DNA of 64,000 bases from Cylindrotheca closterium (Eukaryota > Bacillariophyta > Bacillariophyceae > Bacillariales > Bacillariaceae), in NCBI GenBank assembly GCA_933822405.4, contig CAKOGP040001869.1:764816-828815 (forward strand), read 5' to 3'. Within the stretch, counting starts at the first letter, position 1. Every line of letters starts with the position of its first letter. The notes beneath the pieces were generated by a model. That model saw nothing but the letters and a program-made list of their open reading frames with translations, was not told the origin of the DNA and searched no databases. This document shows positions 21,001 through 33,843 of this stretch, one piece after another. The translations under genes were made by a program, and so were the position numbers.

Positions 21001-24000
21001 AATATGAGTGGTCCGCAGTCACAGATCCTGTCAGTGGAGAGGTGTATTATTATAACGTGGTGACACAGGAAACCTCTTGGGATCGTCCAGCAGCCATGGA
21101 CCAACCTGCGAAGGAAAGTGAAGCAGTTTTACCCGCATCAGATTCTAAGGAAGAGATCTCAGCAGACGAGTCCATTGAGAATACATTTGCAGAATTGAAT
21201 GCCGAGTTTGGTTACGTGGATCCTTCGGAAACCGCAGACGAAAAGGAGGAAGAACCCACGCCCGCTGGTTCAGTAACAGAAGAGAAAGATGCACTTCCAG
21301 ACGGCTGGACCGAAGTGGTTGATCCATCGAGTGGTGAAACCTACTATTACAATCCCGCCACACAGGAAACATCCTGGGAAATGCCAGCAGAGGAACCGAA
21401 AGCGACCAAGGTAACCGAGGCTCCATCCACGGATACGACGATGGAAGTCCTGTCGTCAATGTCGCAGCAACCCGAAGAATTGGCAGTACCAGCACTGGGC
21501 GAATCACCAGAGGACGATGGCGATTTGCCAGACGGCTGGGAAGAGGTTGTTGATCCAAATAGTGGAGATGTTTACTATTTCAATTCTGGTTCTAACGAAA
21601 CATCGTGGGAGCGCCCAGGTGCCGAGCCAGCAAACGAAAAAAGTGGCGAAGTGGAAGTGGTAGCATCAGAGGAGATGAAGTCATCAGCCCCAGCGGTGGA
21701 AGAAGCAGCAGAAGAGACTGCTGGCTTAGCTACAGAGTGGGAAGAAGTTATTGATCCAAATAGTGGTGATATCTATTATTTCAATTCTGTAACCAACGAA
21801 ACGTCGTGGGAGCGTCCAAGCGTAGAACAAATGAATGGAGACAGTGTCGAGTTGGAACCAACGGCATCAGAAGATGTCCAGCTGGAAGAGCCATCAGAGC
21901 TGGGTGTTGATCCCTTGGTTGTCGCAAGTGAATCAGAGGACGCAGAAGCTGATACTGAATCGAGTGATCTTCCTGAGAACTGGACCGAGGCTGTAGATGA
22001 GTCTTCCGGTCAGACGTATTTCTACAATTCTCTGACAGAGGAGACATCCTGGGAAAGACCAACGAACGACGAAGCCGTGCTTGAAGAGCAGGAAGAGATA
22101 CACGAGGACGACCCAGATAAAAATGTCGTTTCAGATTTCAAAACTGGTGCAGGGTTGAATACTGCTGTTGAAGACTCAGTTTTTCCTGCTGATTGGATCG
22201 AAGCAGTGGACGAATCTAGTGGACAGACTTACTACTACAACACTGCAACTCAAGAGACTTCTTGGGAGAAACCACTGATTACCTCAGATTTACGAGACGA
22301 GGTTGCAGCCGATGCGACCGACGACCGTAGCGAAACCGAAGATAAACAAGAGGACGCAGCTGTGAATGAGACCACACCAGAGACTGATGACGGTCTTCCA
22401 TCAGATTGGATTGAGACGGAGGATGGAAATGGTCAAGTGTACTATTACAACACCGTCACCAACGAAACTTCTTGGGAAAGACCGCGGAATGAAAGAGATG
22501 AAGATAGAGGTGTTGACGAGGTCGAGCAAGAGGGAGATAAAGCCGAGGCTGATGGTGTCGATATTGACGAGGGCGATAATGTTATGGATGAGGATCCAGC
22601 AGACGATCAAGATGAACTTCCAAGCGATTGGGTTGAAGCAGTCGATGAGTCGACTGGACAGACGTACTACTACAACACAGTGACTCAAGAAACAGCTTGG
22701 GAGAGGCCTCCAATGGCCTCAGATGGACAAGAAAAAGATGCTGGTGACGCAGATGAAGCAGAATATTCTACTGCTGAAGATGACCAAACTGATGGTGTTG
22801 TGGATGACAGTACGCCAACCACCGAAGATGAGATGCCTGCTGATTGGATCGAAGCAGTGGACGAATCTAGTGGACAGACTTACTACTACAACACTGCGAC
22901 TCAAGAGACTTCTTGGGAGAAACCACTGACTACCTCAGATGCACGAGACGAGGTTGCAGCCGATGCGACCGACGACCGTAGCGAAACCGAAGAAAATCAA
23001 GAGGACGCAGCTGTGAATGAGACCACACCAGAGACTGATGAAGGTCTTCCATCAGATTGGATTGAGACGGAGGATGGAAATGGTCAAGTGTACTATTACA
23101 ACACCGTCACCAACGAAACTTCTTGGGAAAGACCGCGGAATGAAAGAGATGAAGATAGAGGTGTCGACGAGGTCGAGCAAGAGGGAGATCAAACTGAGGC
23201 AGATGCTAGTGATGATGACGAGGGCGGCAATGTCACGGGTGATTACCATGACCAAAAAGGCGATGATGCTGATACAGATGAAGCCGAAGATCATTCTGCT
23301 GCTGAAGATGCCAAAGCTTCTGCGGCCGCGGATGAGAGTACGCCAGCTACCGAAGATGAGATGCCTACTGATTGGATCGAAGCAGTGGACGAATCTAGTG
23401 GAAAGACTTACTACTACAACACTGCGACTCAAGAAACATCTTGGGAAAAGCCATCTAGTTCTGTTTTAGAGGATGAATCTGAAGCTGTTGAGCAGGAGGA
23501 AAAGGCAGCGGAAGTCACTGATGAACATGACGATCTGAATGCTGAAGTAGACGCTGAAGAAGCGGACGAACAACAGCTTCTAGGTGATTGGGTCGAAGCT
23601 GTTGATGAACAGAATGGCCAAACTTACTACTATAATCCAGTGACACAAGAAACGTCCTGGGAGAAGCCCATTGTTGATTCGGCTGAAAAAGCAGAGGCAC
23701 AAGAAGAAATCCCAGTTGAAAGTAGTGAAGCAGAAGAAGTTCCCGAAGAAACGGATGCTGGTGATGCTGCAGGCGATTGGACGGAAGCAGTAGACGAATC
23801 TACTGGCCAAACGTACTATTACAATGCCCGCACTGAAGAGACTACTTGGGAAAAGCCACTAGTACTTCAAGAAGAAGACGAGGGTCATGAGGAGCACATT
23901 GGTGACGACACTGATGGCGATGCCGAACCGAGTGCTGAAGCCGAAGATCAGAATCTGGCCGACGAATGGATTGAAGCTGTTGACGAATCGACTGGCCAGA

Positions 24001-27000
24001 CATACTACTACAACACGGTGACCCAAGAGACATCTTGGGAAAAGCCGTCTTCTTTGATCACCAGTAACGAGAGTGAAGAAGTCGCAGATGGCGATGGCGA
24101 AAGCGAAAACTCTTTCGACGGCCAGGAAAGTGACAATATGAAAGGAGCCGGGGAACGAAGTCATCCAACCAATGATGTGTCGGAGAGCACAGATATTTCT
24201 GCACATGACCCTGACGATGATGCACCGACCACAGTTCTTCCTGAGTGTTGGACTTCAGCGATTGACGAAAGGACAGGAAAGACATACTACTTCAACTCGT
24301 TGACCCAGGAGACGTCTTGGGAATTTCCGCGGGGCAGTTCGGATGGTGAAGCTAGTGTGGGGTCAAGTGAAGAGCAAGACGTGACTGATTCAGTTCCTGC
24401 TGAGACACCTGTGGAAAAGGAGGACGAAGACCTTCCAGAAAACTGGTCAAAGGAGATCGATGAGACAACATTGAAGATTTACTACTACAACAATGTCACG
24501 CACGAATCATCATGGAAAAAGCCTGGTGTTGAAACAGATGCCGATGTTCAAGACAGCGAACATACAGAAACGGAACATTCGGAACACGATCCCGATTTAC
24601 AAGCGAGTGACGATATGTGCAAGAAAGAAGGAGAAGACCAACGAAATGAAGATGGCGAGACTCCTCAAGTTGACTGGATTGAAGCCGTTGACGAGGCTAG
24701 CGGACAGACCTACTTCTACAACACAGTCACTGGAGAAACTTCTTGGGAAAAGCCGGTTGAACTGATGCAATCTGACGACGAGGGTGACAAAGACGAAGCG
24801 GACGATGGAGCCGATAACGATATCGACGACGCTGCTCCGACCAATACCGAAGACGACAACGAGCAGGACGAAGGACCTGGGCTTCCCGTCAACTGGACCG
24901 AGGCGGTCGACGAATCGAATGGGCAGACTTACTACTACAATACAGAGACGCAAGAAACTTCTTGGGAAAAGCCTGTTTTCACACCATCGGAAACTTTAAA
25001 TGACATCGCCGACGAGAATGAATTGCCTGCTGAGGAGTTTGAAGGCGAAGTTCAAGATGCGAGCCCTTCCCCTACAGTTGATGAACCCGACATGCGCCAT
25101 GGAGAGAGCGGGTTTCCATCCGACTGGACTGAAGTCGTTGATGAGGCTAGTGGCCAGTTTTACTATTATAATTCAGTTACGCAAGAAACATCCTGGACGA
25201 AGCCTTCTGTGGCATTGGACGACGCTGCACCCGAAGCTGCGATAGACGAAATGTTACCTTTGACAGATAGTGCCGCTGAAGAATCCAGCATCCATTTTGA
25301 AGAGCCCGAATCAGAAAAGGTAGTTGATGCGGACAATAAGGAGCTTCCCGAGGATTGGATTGAAGCCGTCGATGAGGGCAACGGGAAAACTTATTATTAC
25401 AACACTGTCACTCAAGAAACTTCCTGGGAAAGTCCTAACGCTGCTTTGGAAGAAGAGATTGCAGCAACGCCCGAGAGCAATGAGAATCTTCTAGATGAGT
25501 CCGTTGCGGCACCGGAAGCGGCCGAAACGAATGACCTGGTGGTGGCCAAAGCAACCGAAAACATTCCAGGAGACGACCTTCCAAGTGACTGGATCGAAGC
25601 TGCTGACGAGTCTAGTGGACAAACATATTACTACAACACTGTTACCCAGGAAACATCTTGGGAGAAGCCTTCTATCACCCTGAAGGAGGCTGTATCTGAT
25701 GTTGCTGATGAAACCCCAAATGCTGCGATTGAAAACGCTACCGACACAGAAGATGCAGCCACTGACGGGTCTGAGGATAATAGAGCTAAAGAGGACGAAG
25801 CCGAAGATCACGGAGAAGAGCTTTCGGGCGATTGGATTGAAACAGTTGACGAAGCCAGTGGGCAAACCTACTATTTCAATACTGTCACACAGGAGACATC
25901 CTGGAAAAAGCCATCCAAAACTGTCGAAGAAGACGAAGATGTAGTAGACGAGAAGAATAAGCACGTTGGAGGCGATGGTGTCGTGGAGCAAGCAGATGCC
26001 GTAGAAGGGAAAATGGAGTCCGACAACGATGACCTTCCAAGTGACTGGATTGAATCCATGGATGAATCAAGCGGACGACCTTACTACTATAACACTGTCA
26101 CCCAAGAGACTTCGTGGGATAGGCCGTCTTCAAACACTGCTATGGAGGATGCAGCTGAGGTTGCTGACGAAATTCAAGATACACTGGTTGAGAATCCTGC
26201 TGATGCCGACGTTGGTGAGCCTCTGACTACTGAAACCGCAGTTTCGGAAGGCATAGTGCAAGAAGAAGATCCCCAACGTGAGTGGATCGAAACCGTCGAC
26301 GAGTCCACGGGGCAAGTGTACTACTTCAACACTGTAACGCAAGAAACTTCCTGGGAAAAGCCTTCCTCTTTGCAGCCAGCAGATAAGGGGCACGAGGAAG
26401 ACAGCAGTGGAATTGCTGACGAGACACTATTTTCTGAAAAGAGGATGGAAGATGACGCCATTGATGTGGACAAAACAGATGCCGCGATGGGGAATAGTCT
26501 TGATGTGTCGCAAGAATCCCTGCCTAGTGGTTGGGTCGAAGTCGTTGATGAAGATTCTGGAAATGTGTATTTTTACAACTCAGAGACCAATGAAACTTCA
26601 TGGGAGAAACCTTCGACGGAACCTTCTGAGCCAATAGCTGAGAGTCTGCCCAATGTGTTGGCTGATGAAGAAGACATCGTAGGAGAGGCATCCAATCAAG
26701 AGTGGGAAATAGTTGATGAGCCAAAGGATGATATTGTGATAATGGATGATACCAAGGATACAGATGTTGATCTTGCAACACACATTGCCAATCTATGCGA
26801 CGAGCGTGGAGGTGTTGGTATTATTGGACCTTTGAGCTTATCTGAGGACGATGCAGTTCTTTCATATATCAAATTGAAGTATGAGAATACACGAAATCCA
26901 CTGTGGGGTTTGATTGACATCGCAGCACGGTCAAGAGGAAGGCTTCGAAGCGAAGATGGCGTTGCTGATAGAAACAGTCCAGAATCTTCGATTGTTGAAC

Positions 27001-29047
27001 TACTGCTTAGAGAGTCAAATGGGAAATCCCCTGCTGCCCCATCGTCGAAACAGCAACAAAGTCCGTCTCCAGCGGAAGAAGGTAAGTGAGAATATTGAGT
27101 CATGTGATGAATGTGACTTCGTGGCTGACAACATGTTTCCGTCTTTCCATTGCAGATGACGATCTCAGAATGGAACGAGTTCAGAGTCTGTTGCTCCGAG
27201 GAAACCGAGTGGAAGCAGTGAAGGAAGCAGTCGAGTGCCAAGACTTTGCTACCGCACTGTTGGTTGCAAGTATGTGTGACCCCGAGACCTACAAATTTGC
27301 TGCCAAAGCATATGCAGAAAATGTCTTCGTCGGAGGTTCTCCAATGTATACACTTGGGATGCTTTTCTCAGGTTCGATTCAAGTGCCTTCAGAATCGTCC
27401 TCAAACAGTTTCTGGGGGATCGGTGCTAACGAGTTGAACTCAACTTGGAAAAAGCACCTTGCCGCAGTTATTAGCAATCGCACTGCTGGTTGGGACCGTG
27501 TTGTCCTTTCTCTGGGTGACAGATTAAGAGAGATTGGTGCAATTGAAGGAGCGCATTTCTGTTACATGGTCTGTGGCTGCCCTTTCACTGACCCACTGGA
27601 CCCAACTACGCGAGTATCGCTTCTGGGTTGCGATCATGTCGATAAGTCGGTCGTTTGCCTGGCAACAAATGCTGCAATCGATTCATTCTATCAAACCGAA
27701 GCGTACGAGTGGGCAAAGCGTAGAGGAAACAAAAATGCTACAATCAAGACTTTCCAACCGTTCAAGGTGATTTTCGCGACATCCTTGGTCGATTTTGGCT
27801 TTGAAGATTCTGCTAGCCTATTTACTCTGGGAATTCGTCACTGTTCTGATATCCCTTCAGCTGAGCCAATCGACCTCGCAGGAGAGCAATGGGGGCAGGT
27901 TTTTGAAGATACCAATGCCTTAGCTGGTGCTTTTTGTGCTCTTGAGATGCGCCTGGATTTGGTTCCTGACCAAGACGAACCTGAATACGACCACGTCGAG
28001 GATGAGGTACCGCCTGCATTTGAGGGTGAAAGGCCTGCTGCAATGAATCCAGATGATTCTTACGCGGAAGAAAATCGGGATGCAGTCAATTCAACCTTGA
28101 ACTTGACGGATAACGACGCCACTTTTGTTACTGCGGCTTCCAATCTTATGGAAAAGCCCGGATTCTCCATGACTCCTCAAAGGGAGACACCACAAGCACC
28201 AACAGCCGAAGCCATGGTGCTGCAAGAACCAGATGGCATGGTACCACCTCAGGTCGAACGGTTGTCGACCGTTGCTCCACCCGTGGCGCCATTGAAAGAG
28301 GATGTATCTAGAAAGCGCACCCAAGCAATGCCGCCACAAATGCCACCTACACCGACAGCGCGAAACAATGCGAGCAATAACGAGGACGTGTCCACCCCAA
28401 TGCCTGCAGATCCTACTACCGCTGCTGCAATGCCAGCCATGACGCCACAAGAAACCATGAAACAACCTGAGAAAGCGCCGAGCACTGCCCCATCAGTTAT
28501 GATGGGCAAGAAGAGCGACGCCAAGGTTAACAAGAAGAGTGCACCATCATCTACCGAGAAGCCCCGCAGTGGAGGACTGTTGAGTGGCTTTCGAAGCATG
28601 ATGATCAAGCGCTTCAATAAAGATGCAGTGGAATGCAGCTTGCCTGACAATGAAGAAAAGGCTTATTATGACGAGAAGTTGAAAAGATGGGTCTTCCCCG
28701 GTGATGATTTGGACGAGTTGGCCAAGCCCATGGCCCCACCACCTCTCATGCCAAGTGGAGGAGACTCCAAGCCAGCTATAGAGCCTGAACCAAAGCCCGA
28801 TAGTAATGATCCGTTGGCGGCCATGATGGCACCACCGTCCCGGCGACCTGCCGCATTGCGTCGCCCAGGTGCAACTCCTTCTATGCCACCAGGTGGCGGT
28901 GGAATGCCTCCGATGCCGGGAATGCCACCTATGATGATGCCGGGAATGCCTTCTCCTGCAGCTGGAGGAGGAGCTGCTGCCCCACCTCAATTTGCTGTTT
29001 TTACGCCATCCAAGAAAGAAAAGGAACAAACGAAGGAGGAAGAATAA
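18057..29047 (+). CDS. SEC16: Giant Sec16-like ER exit site scaffold with 27 WW domains
   Basis: Two exons, 18057-27081 (9,025 bases) and 27156-29047; a 74-base GTAAG..TGCAG intron with a phase-1 joint; about 3,638 residues. Order: Pro-rich start with FRPPPPP; three 44-residue repeats (172-300); ten LRGAVNAVKLTNTLKG-like repeats (300-610); a Ser/Pro/Thr stretch; then 27 WW domains (about 800-2853) joined by acidic linkers. WW consensus: W-x-E-x-x-D-x-x-x-G-x-x-YYYN-x-x-x-x-ETSWEKP, both Trp kept. The Sec16 central helical domain follows (about 2900-3245): NPLWGLIDIAARSRG, then VQSLLLRGNRVEAVKEAV and HFCYMVCGCPF. Near the end AYYDEKLKRWVFPGDD matches the conserved C-terminal Sec16 motif, followed by a Pro/Met/Gly tail. 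Sec16 organises COPII budding; WW domains are not a known part of it. Confidence 0.9.
18570..18965 (+). repeat. Three 132-base tandem repeats inside the Sec16-like gene
   Basis: Units begin at 18570, 18702 and 18834 and encode MPQPGASPMAAAMAA followed by a Pro-rich stretch with VFQAPPPPGNAASGF. The first two units are almost identical; the third diverges after about 80 bases. The period is a multiple of three, so the frame is kept. Confidence 0.85.
18960..19885 (+). repeat. LRGAVNAVKLTNTLKG repeat array in the Sec16-like gene
   Basis: Ten related units by eye. The first three read NAVAVANKFMKM-type and are widely spaced (about 18964, 19099, 19225). Six nearly identical LRGAVNAVKLTNTLKG units follow, most 75 bases apart with PKEPASPAQQ spacers. 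A last degenerate copy ends near 19890. Each unit could form a short amphipathic helix. Confidence 0.85.
22185..23190 (+). repeat. Recent internal duplication of WW domains (651-base period)
   Basis: The segment from about 22185 to 22540 recurs at about 22836 to 23190 with only a few changes, including in the acidic linker (RDEVAADATDDRSETE). It copies WW 8 and 9 as WW 11 and 12. The offset of 651 bases is 217 codons. Confidence 0.85.
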
Positions 29048-29163
29048 AATGATAACACTATCAAAGCTAATATTGCGATACGAATGTGTTGTTGTTTTTA
29101 AAAATGTCTGGTTATTAGCTGATTTGTACCAGTTGATCATTCATCTAAAACACCTTAGAATAT

Positions 29164-32090
29164 TTACTTCTTTTTCGAAAAAGGAAGCTTCTTCATCCAT
29201 GAAAACCGTGCAGTCCCTCCCGGTGTTGCCGGGGACTGAGGTGATAACCCCGGACCAAGATCCTTGCATGGAGAAGGCGGGCTGACTGCGCCAAGGTCTC
29301 CTTTTGATGAAAACAGATCCGACTGACTACCGCTAGTCTCCTTGATCTTCTCGATTTTTGGTTCCCACTTGCCTCTGAGCGGCTCTTCAGGATCATCGGG
29401 ACTACCAGGATTCGATCGTACAGAAGCACTCAGAGTCGATCGAAGGGAAGAGTCAAGTACAGCCTCAGTAATGTCGGAGACGACGGTTGCATTGTCCTCG
29501 TCGAATTCCAGGATATCGCCCTCATCAATTCGTTTCTTCTTTTTCGGAATATTTCTCTTCCGAAAGCTGGATGGCAAGGTGGATGGTTCAACCAATCCCA
29601 ACTTGTTTGTCTTCAAAATACCGCTGGGTGAACCAAATGGAAGCTGCAAATCCAGTGGGTCCACTGTAGAGCGTTTTCCTTTCAGATGCGACGTTGGCGT
29701 TGTAGTCCAACGTGCTTCACCCAAGTCAAGCTTGTATATCTGAGCACCGTTGGGTGTGGAGTTTCGTAGTGGCGACTTTTTGCTATGTCGCTTTTTTCTT
29801 GGAGTTGTTACGCCATTGTCCCCATCAAATGGCTCATGAACGTCATTTTTGTACCTTTGCGGTGACATGGCTACCAGCTGCTCGAGGGTTTGACCCTTGC
29901 ACGAAACCTCAAGTTGCGAAGCTTCGTCATCTGATTGCAATTTTTCCCGCATAAAGAAGGGCAAGCGCTCCACACTCCGTGGAACATCTCCTGGACTATT
30001 TTCAATGTCGTCGTGACCTTCATCGTCAGATTTCGAAGTATCCTTTCTAGAGCGCCTTGGTCTCCTTCCTCCCGACCGAGATCGTCTCTTTTCTCCATCT
30101 GGAACCTCGACAACATCTGGACCTCCTATTTTGGTCACGTCACATTCTTTGGGTGCTGCGGCTGCAGGTTTACGCCCTTTTCTCGGGCTCTTCACCGCAT
30201 GAAGAGGCCTCTTTTCACCCCAATCCTTACTGCCAGACCGTTTCTCGACTGGAAGTTGCTGGAGTTGCTGAAACCGATGGCTGCCGTCCAAGGAAAGCCG
30301 AAGAGACACCGACATGCTATCCGACAAGGACCACCGTCTGGTGGTAGATTTACTCAGGCAATAGCTACCCTCATCTTCAATTGTGTCCAATTCCAAATCT
30401 GCCAATCGGCTATCGGGGAAATCTTGCCAGTGCTTCGATTTTCGTTCTAGTGATACCGACCTTGGCTTCTGCGATGGTGTCACTGTAGTAGGAACGGACA
30501 TTCGTTGACCACCTCCAGGTATGCGTTGAATCTGATTAAATCTTTGTAGATTGGACAGAGTCTTGCTCTGCTTGGCCTCTGGCAGCTGTTGATGCGATGA
30601 TGAATTGAAAAATGATGGGAAATGTGTTAGCATACATCTATTGCACCATCTATTTGCAAATGCCAATCACCACTCTTTTTTTCAACATCAAATATAAAAA
30701 ACAAGCTTACCTTTGATGCATCCGAATGACTGCGCTGCATTCGTTCCGAAAACAATAATTCATCCCGCATAGATTGCATCAAATCATCCTTATTGTTGCT
30801 GCCCTTTCCACCAGCAGAAGACATGTCAGCCAAGACACCAGACCGGCCCGATGTCAATAATAGGTCATCAAAGAGTTCCGCCCGTTTGGCCGCTCGTGAT
30901 GCCGAAGTACTTCGTCGTTTCGGTGTTCTCGTTTGAGGAAGAGAAGAAAGTGCCGTTTTTGCTGCTGCTGCTGCTGCTTCCTTGGATTTGGTTTCCAAAA
31001 AGGCTTCAATGACATCAATATCACTTTCACTGAGTGTAAATATCTTTTCTTCGCCTTGAATCGACAAAGATACGACATGGCCATCACTCAAAGACTGTGC
31101 AGAAGATGATGTGGATTCAGAAGCGAAGGATTTGGCTCGTCCACTGCTGGCACTGAAGCGTCCACTGCTGGTACTACTGCGTCGTTGTCCTGCTGTCATG
31201 GACGATCGAGAAGATTCATCCAGGAGAGCCATTAATGATTTGGGCCTTATTTTTTCACCGGACGAGTCGCGTCGTTGTCCTCCTGGAGTCGTCCCGTCTT
31301 TGTTCTCACTCGTTGGTTCGTCATTCAATAATATGTATTCGTCCTCATCGTTGTCGTTGTCGTCGTCATTTTTGACCCGCGTCGCATTTCGTGATCGGCC
31401 ACGGGCTCTTGATCGAATCGACTCAATGGGACCTTTGGGCACTCTCGAATCATTAATGATTTGATCCAAAAAGGCTTCAATTTCAGATGCGCCTTTGGAT
31501 TTGGCACTGCGGCTACGACCACGAGGTTCCTGCTGCTGGCCTTTCCAGCTCCCTTCCATGGTCGAATCTCCATCCGAGTCAAAATCATCATCATCACTAG
31601 CCATGGTGGGAACACTGTGATTTCGTTTCAGCAAATTCCGCCTTGATGGCATGGGTCGCCGATTCGTAGTCGTAGTAACTTGCAACTGATGGCTACTGCT
31701 ATTGTTGCTGTCAACGCCAAGTAGGATATCACTGCCAATAAGACTATCGTCCTTTGTCGATTTGGAAATCGTATGCGCGGATTGTGACAATGCATCCTTC
31801 TTTCTTTTATTTTTGGATTTCTTGGACTTTTTGCTTTTCCTGCTCGAATTTGTGGAGTGGTTGCTTATCGCAAGAGGATCAAGAGACTTTTTCTTCTTCT
31901 TTTTCTTTTTGCTACCCGCTGAACTCTTACTAGTATCAAGACTCTTGAGCGAAATTGGTTTAGCATTGGCAATGTCCAAGCCGCTGATTTGCCGCTTGGG
32001 TTTCAGGGGGGACTTGTCCACCATGATGAAAGCAGTTTGAATCTCTTCTGGAGGTAGAATGGTATCGAGAGAGTAATCAACAACCGTCAT
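29164..32090 (-). CDS. Large disordered Ser/Lys/Arg-rich protein, probably nuclear
   Basis: Exon 1 is 32090-30711 and exon 2 is 30585-29164; the intron has GTAAG..CAACAG ends, phase 0; 933 residues. Exon 1 has Lys runs (GSKKKKKKKKSLD, RKSKKSKKSKNKRKKD) that could act as nuclear localisation signals. It also has repeated Arg-Ser segments and one more ordered patch, VVSLSIQGEEKIFTLSESDIDVIEAFLETKSKE. Exon 2 is rich in Ser, Pro and basic residues, with RSRSGGRRPRRSRK and PKKKKRID. No enzyme domain was recognised. It could be a chromatin or RNA-associated factor, or a cytoskeletal linker. The 3' end lies 116 bases from the stop of the convergent Sec16-like gene. Confidence 0.7.
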
Positions 32091-32757
32091 TAACCGTCCA
32101 GTCTAGCCTTATCGTGCTTGTGTGTGTGTGTGTGTGTGTGTGTGTGCACTTGATCTTCACCTGCTTGTGGTAATGTTAGGACGCAAAGTGAAGAGTGAAG
32201 TGCGTGGGCTGTGCAGTGCTGACATCAACGGATCGGTTTTTGCAAACGCCAAAATAGGAAGCGCCATGTATCGTGTTTCCGATGCAGCGTCCGTTTCGCC
32301 AGATTTTCGATAGAATATTTATGGTTACCTGGAACTTCGATAGCATAATTGTTTTATGCTTTGTTCTCTTTCAACGGTTTGAATCGCATAATTGTTTGAC
32401 TTTAGAATTATCGTACGAAACATAAAAGATATATAAGGAGAAATTGCCGCAGACAAATGACCCAAGTGTGGAAGCAGTACAGTAGTAAAAAGCTCCCACG
32501 CACCCCATAAAGAGCTTTCTCCCTCACCAGGAGCTTTCTGCTTTCGGACAGCAGAAAAAAAGGCCTCGGAAAATTCCGTCCTTTTGTTCGCTAAACGAAA
32601 AAGTGCCTGCAGTGAAAAAAAATCAGAGAGGAACAGCGCGACAACATCTTCAATCTTGTCAGTTGTCAATTTTCACTACAAACAATACGCTCACTCGTTA
32701 TTATTGCTACCAACTAATACATTGTCTACCTTCTGTAGACAACAATTTTAAAGCAAT
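32091..32757. promoter_or_regulatory. Divergent upstream region with a TG microsatellite
   Basis: 667 bases between two start codons. A TG dinucleotide run occupies 32119-32146, close to the minus-strand gene's start. The rest shows no gene. Confidence 0.5.
32119..32146. repeat. TG microsatellite
   Basis: Fourteen uninterrupted TG dinucleotides. Confidence 0.95.
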
Positions 32758-33843
32758 ATGGCAATGAAACTAAGAGGCGCCATTCAAAAGCTCACGGAAG
32801 ATCCAGAACTGAAAGATATTTCCTTAATTGCCGCTTCCGATGTCGACCTGGAAATTGATTCCTTTTTGGTATGCTTGCGGAAAAGTCGGATACAAAAGGT
32901 GATTGTTTGGACGGATTTCTTATCCTGTTTGGAAGAAGATAAGATGCTCGAGTTCTTGCAATTATTACAGCATCTGAGTCACCTCCAAGAGCTCATTTTC
33001 AAGTCATCTTCACGGTTTCACGTGGAAATAATACCGGGCGAAGGTCTCTTGTCGATTCGAGAGATTTCGTGTCTCAAACGATTGGTCTTTGAGGATATGC
33101 AAGTGACGGCACTCCAAACTGGATTCATTCAATCATTGAGTGATGCCTTGGAAAATCATACATCCGTACAAGAAGTAGTCCTATCCAATTTTTTTAGCAA
33201 CGACTGGGCCAATACAGAAGACAATACCTTGGATCCCTTGTTTTTGGCCATGTCGACCATTCCCAATTTGGAACGTCTCACTTTTACGGGATGTGGAGGA
33301 TGTGCACTGAACTGTCAACAAGTATCATTAGTGTCCACTAGAGCACTGGCGGCAGTCTTTCAAAATGCCTCTATAAAGGAACTTCAGCTCTCATTTTTGG
33401 AATTGGACGACCCACAATTTGAAACCATTGCCATGGAAGTGGCGAAAAATACTTCCATCAACTCTTTGGCATTGGATTATCATAATTTGGCCGAATATGG
33501 ATTTTGTAAACTAATGGCTGCCATGGAGACGAATCGACACGTCAAGAATTTGTCGTTGCGGTCCTTGTGGAATATTGGAAGAAGGGGATTTGAGGAAGCA
33601 ATGAAGATGCTCCGGCACAACTATTGGATTGAATCCTTATCCGTCACAGCATCACCCTCTCAACAAGCGGAAATTGATCTGTATTCGAGGATGAATACGG
33701 CTGGCCGAAGCTTATTAAGAGAACCAGGGACTTCGATGAGTCAATGGCTGGATGTATTGGCAGCGAATAGTGACGATATCGATGTAGTCCGAAGCCTTTT
33801 GAAAGAAATTCCAGATCTCTGTAAAGTGGCTACGCAATCATGA
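32758..33843 (+). CDS. Leucine-rich repeat (RNI-like) protein
   Basis: Single exon, 361 residues, no signal peptide. From about residue 80 there are repeated stretches of the ribonuclease-inhibitor type: LSHLQELIFKS, TSVQEVVLSNF, IPNLERLTFTGCG, ASIKELQLSFLEL, TSINSLALDYHNLAEYGF and RHVKNLSLRSL. Each has the Leu-x-x-Leu-x-Leu spacing, with helical residues between. Such cytosolic LRR proteins are very numerous in diatoms and usually have no known partner. The C-terminus (WLDVLAANSDDIDVVRSLLKEIP) is helical and may cap the solenoid. Function unknown. Confidence 0.8.
   Translation: MAMKLRGAIQKLTEDPELKDISLIAASDVDLEIDSFLVCLRKSRIQKVIVWTDFLSCLEEDKMLEFLQLLQHLSHLQELIFKSSSRFHVEIIPGEGLLSIREISCLKRLVFEDMQVTALQTGFIQSLSDALENHTSVQEVVLSNFFSNDWANTEDNTLDPLFLAMSTIPNLERLTFTGCGGCALNCQQVSLVSTRALAAVFQNASIKELQLSFLELDDPQFETIAMEVAKNTSINSLALDYHNLAEYGFCKLMAAMETNRHVKNLSLRSLWNIGRRGFEEAMKMLRHNYWIESLSVTASPSQQAEIDLYSRMNTAGRSLLREPGTSMSQWLDVLAANSDDIDVVRSLLKEIPDLCKVATQS

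Noticed and set aside
19424..26637. Many long antisense and +2 frames across the WW/Sec16 gene
   Set aside because: They follow from the repeats and biased codons of the sense frame; all are shadows.
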